A stretch of 64,000 bases of DNA from Variovorax jilinensis (lineage in GTDB: Bacteria > Pseudomonadota > Gammaproteobacteria > Burkholderiales > Burkholderiaceae_C), in contig NZ_JASZYQ010000001.1 in the NCBI RefSeq assembly GCF_030316885.1, positions 930,001-994,000 on the forward strand. Reading direction: 5' to 3'. The translations under genes and the position numbers were made by a program. How positions within the stretch are numbered: position 1 is the first letter of the stretch; each line of letters begins with the position of its first letter. Of this stretch, positions 58,264 through 64,000 are shown piece after piece. The notes beneath the pieces are model-generated. The model did no database searches. It was not told the origin of the DNA and saw nothing but the letters and a program-made list of their open reading frames with translations.

Positions 58264-59850
58264 ATGGCCACCTCATTCCTCGACACGCGCAGCGCCAATT
58301 TCTCGAATGTCGCGCGCGGCGCCTCGCGCGAGCAGATCGCCCTGGAGGAGGTGCGTCGCCTGCGCAGCAGCGGCGTGCTGGTCGAGGATGGGCGGCGCGA
58401 GCGACCGCGCTACTTCGACGGCCGCTTCCTCGCAGCCCGCGATCTCATCAAGGACCAGCAATATTTCCTCACGCGCGAAGCGGACCTGGGGCGCGCGGCG
58501 GGCTCGGGCGTCGCGAGCGGCCTGCAGGTCGACATCGGCGACGGTGCCTCACAGCTGGTGATCGGCGCCGGCCAGGGGATCACGCCGAGCGGCGAACTGG
58601 TGCTGCTGCCGGCCGACCTGCGCATCAACCTCGGCGACCTGCCGCTGGCCGAGCAGCTGTCGGCGCGCTTCGGGCTCGGCCGGATTCCGGCGGCACCGAT
58701 GCGCAGCCGCACCGGCCTGTTCGTGCTCGCGCTGCGGCCGGTGGAATACACGGCCAATCCGATCGGCGCCTATCCGACGACGCTGACCGGACCACGCACC
58801 GTGGAGGACGGCGACGTGGTCGAGGCCACGGCCGTCACGCTGGTGCCGTGGCAGGACGACGGCGCCGCCGATGCGCTGCAGGCGCGGCGTTCGCATGCCG
58901 CGCGGTCGATCTTCGTGCAGGGCGGCAACGCCGCGGTGGCCTCGGGACTGCTGCCGCTCGCGATGCTCGCTCTCGAGGGCAACATGCTGGTCTGGATCGA
59001 CGAGGCGATGGTGCGGCGCGAGCTCGGCGCCGACCGCGGCGACCTGCCGGGCCTGGGCTTCGCGCCGCGCGCGCTGCGGCTCGCGCACCTGATGCAGCAC
59101 ACGACGCATCTGGAAGACGTGACGCGCCAGCTCGGCGGCCGCAGCTTTCCCGCCGCCACGCAGTTCGAGGCGCTGCCGCCGGCCGGTCCGCTGCCGCCCG
59201 GCATCATCGCCACCAACGATTTCACGCAACGCTACTTTCCCTCCGAGGTCGATGTCGACTTCTCGGTGATCCCCGAGGACGAATTGCCGGCGCTGGTCGA
59301 GGAGTCGCTCGCGCTGCCGCCGATCGACCTGCAGGACGAGGAGGCGGCGCTGGACCGCACGGCGGTGCTGGTCCTGGCGCCGGTGCCGCGCGCCGAATGG
59401 CGAGCCGTGATCGCCCGGCTCGAGTCGCGCGTGCGCACGCTGCGTCCGGCGGCTCCGAACCAGGTCGCGCTGCGCAAGCCGCTCGAGATCCTCACGCGGC
59501 TGCGCCTGCCGCTGCCGGTACCCGCGCCGGCCCCGTCGGATGCCGAGTGGACGCGGCTCGCGAACCTGCCGCGCCTGTGGTACGTGCGTCGCCGCAACCT
59601 CGCGTACCGCGACGACCTCGCCGGCACGCCGCTGCCCGTGATCGGCGGACCGGTGCCGGCGCCGCCACCGCCATCGCCACCTGCGCCGGCCGCGCCGCGT
59701 CCGGTGCCACGCACCCCCGCGCGGGCCAAGCCCGCGGCCAAGGCCGCAGCCAGGCCGGCAGCCGCGGGGAAGACGGCCACCAGGGCGCCCGCCAGGAAGA
59801 CCGCGGCGCCGAAGAAGCCGGCCGCGAAGGCGACGAGGAAGAGCGCCTGA
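58264..59850 (+). CDS. eCIS-associated protein with module A and histone-H1-like tail
   Basis: 528 residues. Residues about 48-120 repeat module A of the previous gene (RYFDGRFLAARDLIKDQQYFLTREADLGRAAGSGVASGLQVD, then ITPSGELVLLP). Middle region 130-440 is alpha/beta without a recognised motif. From about 475 a Pro-rich hinge leads to a 50-residue Lys/Ala/Pro tail (PAKAAARPAAAGKTATRAPARK style) like bacterial histone-H1-like or AlgP proteins. ATG 58264 has a weak site. Confidence 0.78.
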   Translation: MATSFLDTRSANFSNVARGASREQIALEEVRRLRSSGVLVEDGRRERPRYFDGRFLAARDLIKDQQYFLTREADLGRAAGSGVASGLQVDIGDGASQLVIGAGQGITPSGELVLLPADLRINLGDLPLAEQLSARFGLGRIPAAPMRSRTGLFVLALRPVEYTANPIGAYPTTLTGPRTVEDGDVVEATAVTLVPWQDDGAADALQARRSHAARSIFVQGGNAAVASGLLPLAMLALEGNMLVWIDEAMVRRELGADRGDLPGLGFAPRALRLAHLMQHTTHLEDVTRQLGGRSFPAATQFEALPPAGPLPPGIIATNDFTQRYFPSEVDVDFSVIPEDELPALVEESLALPPIDLQDEEAALDRTAVLVLAPVPRAEWRAVIARLESRVRTLRPAAPNQVALRKPLEILTRLRLPLPVPAPAPSDAEWTRLANLPRLWYVRRRNLAYRDDLAGTPLPVIGGPVPAPPPPSPPAPAAPRPVPRTPARAKPAAKAAARPAAAGKTATRAPARKTAAPKKPAAKATRKSA

Positions 59851-59892
59851 TCCCATTGCCGCGCATGCCGCGCACGCCACAAGGAATCCGCC

Positions 59893-62800
59893 ATGGCCAT
59901 CCGTCCCATCGCCACGCCGCTCGCGGGTGAAAGAGTGATCGCGCTGTCGCCCGAGAACGCGACCGACGCCTCCACCTTCTGGCAGCGTCGGCTCAATCTC
60001 TTCGCGGGCCGTGCGCTTTCGGCCGGCGCGCTCGCCCAGCGCCAGGCGTGGCAGGCCGGACACATCGCGCAGCGCGGCCAGGACCGGGTGCCCGGCACGG
60101 TCGACGGCCTGGAGGCGCTGTTGCGCGGCCCCGCGGGCGCGACGCGCTTCGCCGACGTCGAGCTGCGCATCGGCGCCGGACGCGGCCTCGCGGTGACCGG
60201 CGAGGACGCAGTGCTGCGGCAGCCGCTGTCGACCACGCTCGCGAGCGTCCCGGTGATCGCGCCGCCGGGCTTCTTCGTCGACGGCAGCGGCGTCGGTGCG
60301 CCGACCGCCGACGGCTCGCTGAACCCGCGCGCGATCGGTGCTGCGCTGGGGGAGCTGCCGGCGGCCGCACGCGCCACGCTGCCTTCGGTCGGCGTGCTGC
60401 TGCTGCAGCCCGCGCTGGCCGACACCTCGGCCTTCGATCCGCAGGACCCCTGCGAGCGCTCGGCCTGCGACGAAGGCGCGACCGGCGACCCGAGCGTGTT
60501 CGAGGACTGGCGCATCGGCGATGCGGTGCGCCTGCTCTGGTACGTGTGGCCGAGCGAATGGCGCGCGCTGCCCGCGCCCGGCGCCGGCATGCGCAATGCG
60601 CTGGCCTGGACCGTCTTCGAGGCCGAGGCGCAGCTGCCGGCCGCGGGCGCGCTGCCATGGGAGGGCTGGGGCGTGCCGGTGGCGCTGGTGCAGCTCGACC
60701 TCGCGACCGAGCAGCCGCTGTGGGTCGATCGAGCGAGCGTGGTGCGCCGTGGCGGCTTGGCGCGCAATGCGCGGCTGCAGCTCGCGAGCGGGACCGAAGG
60801 CGCGCCGCTGCTGGTCGCGAGCAGCCGCCTGCCTTCGCTGCAGCAGGCGCGCATCGAGCAGTTCGCGGAAGAGGTCGCGGCGCTGTCGGCCGTCGAGGCG
60901 CTGCCGCCCGAACAGCTCGCGCAGTCGTTCACCGACTTCCTGCCGCCGATGGGCCTGCTGCCGCGCAACTGCTACGAGCCCGTGACGCGGCACAGCGGCT
61001 TCTTCCCGGCCGGCTTCGACATCGATGCGGTGCCGGTGCCGGTCGAGCAGCTCGACATCGCCGTGCGCGCGAACGCTTCGCTCGCGCCGCTCGACATGCG
61101 CGGGCCGGCCGAGAGCGTCCGCTTGCTGGTGCCGGTGCCGCTGGCCTCGTGGGAACCGCGCCTGCTGATCACCGACGAGAAGCCCGACGCGGAATTCCAG
61201 CGCACGCTCGACCGCTTCCTGCTCACGCGCGCGCGCACGCTGGGTCTTCGACAGGGCCTGCGGGTGCGCCAGTCGGTGCTCGCGCACGGACTCGACGGCC
61301 GGGCCGCCGATGTGGTCGCGTGGGATGACGACGACGACGCGGTGGAAGCCGAGTTCCTCTCGCCCTGGGGTCCGCCGCCGGCCGGTGGCGGGCATCGCAG
61401 CAGGCTCATGCCCGGGGTGCACCAGCACTTCTTCGATCGCGCCACCGATGTGCTGGTGCCGCGCGGGGAGCCGCTCTTTGCCTGGGTGCATCTCGATCCC
61501 GACAACCCGCCGCGCACGCTGATGCTGCAGTGGCATGTGGCAGGGGGCGACTGGGAGCATCGCGCCTACTGGGGCGAGAACCTGATCGGCTTCGGCGCCG
61601 ACGGCACGCAGGCACGAAGGCGCATGGGCGAGCTTCCGCCGGCCGGGGGCTGGCTGCGCATCGAGGTGCCTTCCGCCGACCTGGGCCTGGCCGACGCGAC
61701 CATCGACGGGATGGCCTTCACCCTGTTCGACGGCCGTGCCGCCTGGAGCACGGCAGGCAGCGGCAGCGCCGGAAAGGAGCGCGCCTGGTTCGGCAATCTG
61801 CTGCCGGCCGGCGCCCAGGCCTTCGGCGAAGACGGCTGGGAGATGCTCGCCGACAACGATCTGTGGACGCCCTTCGAGCCTGCGCTCGGCGTGCTGCCCG
61901 CGACGCCCGAAAAGCCCACCTTCGATTCGGGCGCCCATGCCGACGCGCCCGCTCAGGGCCTGCATTTCCACAGCTACGACATCGCGCTGGCACCGACGCC
62001 GCGGCCGCCGGCCTTCGCCGTGCAGGCGGCGGAAAGCCTGTATGCCTGGGTCTATCTCGACCCCAACGATCCGCCGCGCCAGATCCTGCTGCAATGGCGC
62101 GTGCGCGACGGCAACATCGCGCGCCGTGCCTTCTGGGGCTGGGACCGCATCAGCGTTCCGAGCAGCGCCGACACCCATCCCGGCGTGCATGCGGGTTCGC
62201 TGCCGCAACCCGGTCGATGGGCGCGCCTGTCGGTTCCGCTGGCGGCGCTCGACCTGCCGAACGGCGCATCTTTCACGGCGCTCGACTTCATGCAGTTCGA
62301 CGGTTTCGCGGTCTTCGGGCCGAGCGGCGCCCTGACCGCTGACGCGACGGGCGTGCCGTCCACCGAGCGGCCGTGGATCACTGTCGCCGATGCCGCAGGC
62401 GGCGGCCCGACCACCAACCCGGGCTGGAATTTGCTGACCGCCGCGCAGCTGCGCGCACCCACCGCCGCATCGACGAGTGGCCGCGTGGCGGCGCTCGACG
62501 ACCTGTTCGTGCATCCGGCCCTGCAGGTGCTGTCGACGAACGAGAGGCTGCAGCTCTACCTGCTCGGTGTCGAAGGCTTCGCGGCCTATCTCAAGTCGCG
62601 CACCGACCGGGCGGACGACCTGGTCGACTACGGCTTCGTCAAGGTGCAGACCGACGTCTATCGCGTACGCCAGCTGATGCTCGGCACCACCGCAGCAACA
62701 CGTCTCGCGGTCTCTCCGGTGCTTGCGACCATTGCCCAGGCCGAGACCGCCACCGCCTCGCAGGAACAGATCTCGAGCTTCATCGCCGATCTGCGCAAGA

Positions 62801-64000
62801 AGGTGGTCGTGACCACGCCGCCGCCGGCACCGGCCGCGCCGGTTCGCGCGGTCTCGCGTGCAGCCGCCGCCACCGCGATCGGCGCGCGCGCCGGCAGCAG
62901 CCTCAGGCTGTCGCCGCTTTCCACGCGCATCGACACCGGCGTGATCTCGGTCGGCGGCAGCGTCGGCACGCGCATCGGCAGCGGCGTGATCGGCACCACG
63001 CTGGGAGACACGGCCTCGGTCAAGGTGCCGATCTCGACCGGGCTCGCGGGCAGCCTCGCGGGCTCCGTGGCCGGCAGCGTCGCGGGCAGCCGGGCCGAAC
63101 TGCTCGACAAGCGCACGCTCGGCGACATCAAGGTGATCGGCGTGGGCGGCGGCAAGGCCGTGCCGGCACCGCCGTCGCCGACCGACGTCTCGAACGCCGA
63201 GCCGTTGACCGGCAGCGCCTTCATCCGCACGACCACCATCGCCAAGCGGCTCGAGGATCCGAAGTCGAAGGAGGCGCGCGACTACGCGACCTCGTCGCGC
63301 TACGAGGCCGTGCTGTCGCTGGTGCGCCTGGCCGACACGCTGACCGCGGAGGACGGCGGCGTCACGCCGGGCCTGTTCGAGGACGTGTCGATGCGGGGCC
63401 TCGAGGGCGACACCTTCCTCGACGACCTGGCGACGCCCGAGGGCGGGCTGAAGCCGCTCGAGCGGCCCTTCACCGACTTCCTGCTCAAGCGGCCCCTGCT
63501 CGGCGCGCTGCTGAAGGTGCCGACGCGACTGCCCGCGGGCCAGACCACGGGCGACCCCGACGAGGGCGCGATGTTCTCCGACAGCACCGACCTGTCGGAC
63601 CACGTGGTGGCGCTGATGCGCAAGATGGAAGGGCGCATCAAGCTCTACCGCGATGCGATCGCGGTCTGCAACGCCGCGGCCACCGGCGTTCGCAGCGCCT
63701 TCGGTGCGGTCGGCACGCGGCTGGTCGCGGTGGCCGACGAACTGGCCGAGGCGCGGCACGACGTGAGCGTGGCGCGCTCGCTGCTGGCCGAGGAAACCGG
63801 ACGGCTCGACGCGGTCAACGCCAACCGGATCCGCGTGCTGGCGGACGAAGTCAAGTTCCTCGCCTTCGTGCGGCCGCGCGAGGTCGAGAACCTGCTCGCG
63901 ACGCCCACCCATTCGATCGATCCGGGCCTGCTGGAGGCGCCCGTGCCGGCCTGCCTGCGCGAGCATCCCGACGTGCCGGACGAGATCGCCGACATGATGC
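59893..64000 (+). CDS. giant eCIS-locus protein with duplicated jelly-roll-like module (3' end outside window)
   Basis: Open for 1369 codons from ATG 59893 to the right edge with no stop. Residues 1 to about 480 are mixed, with a few Trp-rich strands. Two tandem modules follow (about 515-650 and 695-830) sharing WVxLDPxxPPRxxxLQWxVxxGxxxxRAxWG, then a PGRWxRLxVPxxxLxL-type segment and FxLFDG or MQFDGFAVF. These resemble a jelly-roll (carbohydrate-binding-like) unit. Residues about 960-1060 are Gly/Ser/Ala/Ile repeats (GSLAGSVAGSVAGS). After 1080 it is helical with possible coiled coil. Candidate tail fibre, or a delivered toxin carrier; not decidable here. Confidence 0.8.
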   Translation, partial: MAIRPIATPLAGERVIALSPENATDASTFWQRRLNLFAGRALSAGALAQRQAWQAGHIAQRGQDRVPGTVDGLEALLRGPAGATRFADVELRIGAGRGLAVTGEDAVLRQPLSTTLASVPVIAPPGFFVDGSGVGAPTADGSLNPRAIGAALGELPAAARATLPSVGVLLLQPALADTSAFDPQDPCERSACDEGATGDPSVFEDWRIGDAVRLLWYVWPSEWRALPAPGAGMRNALAWTVFEAEAQLPAAGALPWEGWGVPVALVQLDLATEQPLWVDRASVVRRGGLARNARLQLASGTEGAPLLVASSRLPSLQQARIEQFAEEVAALSAVEALPPEQLAQSFTDFLPPMGLLPRNCYEPVTRHSGFFPAGFDIDAVPVPVEQLDIAVRANASLAPLDMRGPAESVRLLVPVPLASWEPRLLITDEKPDAEFQRTLDRFLLTRARTLGLRQGLRVRQSVLAHGLDGRAADVVAWDDDDDAVEAEFLSPWGPPPAGGGHRSRLMPGVHQHFFDRATDVLVPRGEPLFAWVHLDPDNPPRTLMLQWHVAGGDWEHRAYWGENLIGFGADGTQARRRMGELPPAGGWLRIEVPSADLGLADATIDGMAFTLFDGRAAWSTAGSGSAGKERAWFGNLLPAGAQAFGEDGWEMLADNDLWTPFEPALGVLPATPEKPTFDSGAHADAPAQGLHFHSYDIALAPTPRPPAFAVQAAESLYAWVYLDPNDPPRQILLQWRVRDGNIARRAFWGWDRISVPSSADTHPGVHAGSLPQPGRWARLSVPLAALDLPNGASFTALDFMQFDGFAVFGPSGALTADATGVPSTERPWITVADAAGGGPTTNPGWNLLTAAQLRAPTAASTSGRVAALDDLFVHPALQVLSTNERLQLYLLGVEGFAAYLKSRTDRADDLVDYGFVKVQTDVYRVRQLMLGTTAATRLAVSPVLATIAQAETATASQEQISSFIADLRKKVVVTTPPPAPAAPVRAVSRAAAATAIGARAGSSLRLSPLSTRIDTGVISVGGSVGTRIGSGVIGTTLGDTASVKVPISTGLAGSLAGSVAGSVAGSRAELLDKRTLGDIKVIGVGGGKAVPAPPSPTDVSNAEPLTGSAFIRTTTIAKRLEDPKSKEARDYATSSRYEAVLSLVRLADTLTAEDGGVTPGLFEDVSMRGLEGDTFLDDLATPEGGLKPLERPFTDFLLKRPLLGALLKVPTRLPAGQTTGDPDEGAMFSDSTDLSDHVVALMRKMEGRIKLYRDAIAVCNAAATGVRSAFGAVGTRLVAVADELAEARHDVSVARSLLAEETGRLDAVNANRIRVLADEVKFLAFVRPREVENLLATPTHSIDPGLLEAPVPACLREHPDVPDEIADMM

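Noticed and set aside
58549..63966. A minus-strand reading frame of 1805 codons opposite the giant eCIS gene.
   Set aside because: It is an antisense shadow produced by high GC content. Its composition (Arg/His/Gln/Asp-rich, no domains) is non-coding in style, while the plus frame has signature motifs and a start in line with the operon.

Overview
This window is high-GC (roughly two-thirds G+C) chromosomal DNA from a Gram-negative bacterium, most likely a betaproteobacterium of the Comamonadaceae and probably Variovorax. The assignment rests on gene content and protein style (long ArgG, PpnP, MetZ next to PurF and GltX, YajQ, SPOR/CvpA pair), the tRNA set, and a palindromic repeat of a type I associate with that family. 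No database search was possible.

Positions 1-25750 are mostly core housekeeping genes. There is a partial DUF1254 protein, a CPA1 Na+/H+ antiporter and tRNA-Thr(CGU). A leftward run follows: prfB (with its programmed +1 frameshift), a HAD phosphatase, pepN and fbp. Next come an alpha/beta hydrolase diverging from an aldo/keto reductase, a YbaK-type deacylase, plsY, a RidA protein, a retropepsin-like protease, yajQ, murB, argG, ppnP and an ArsC-like protein. The rightward run folC - SPOR protein - cvpA - purF - metZ - gltX leads into a tRNA-Ala/Glu/Asp cluster with its own sigma-70 promoter.

Positions 25750-40020 are accessory chromosome. They hold a CSS-motif EAL phosphodiesterase beside a large type V autotransporter, an AAA ATPase with small orphan genes, and a coherent leftward operon: aldehyde dehydrogenase, GMC alcohol oxidoreductase and SdsA1-type alkylsulfatase. 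A divergent AraC regulator faces it. The three enzymes would convert an alkyl sulfate to alcohol, aldehyde and carboxylic acid.

Positions 40180-64000 (running off the right edge) hold the main discovery target: a single-strand locus encoding an extracellular-type contractile injection system (eCIS; Afp/PVC/MAC relatives). The order is a small winged-helix-like protein, DUF4255/Pvc16-like cap protein, a beta-rich protein, sheath 1, tube 1, sheath 2, tube 2, an Afp7-like CIS tube-initiator protein, a tiny protein, a gpD-like hub, a gpV-like spike, an unknown protein with a C-terminal membrane hairpin, gp25, gpJ/gp47, a gpI-like baseplate protein, two PKD-like mini-proteins, two proteins sharing an N-terminal module (one with a histone-H1-like tail), and a giant unfinished protein with a duplicated jelly-roll-like module. 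A near-consensus sigma-54 promoter lies just upstream of the first gene. The tape measure, AAA+ ATPase, PAAR tip and effectors are not visible and may lie to the right.

No insertion sequence, integrase, CRISPR array or rRNA operon was seen.
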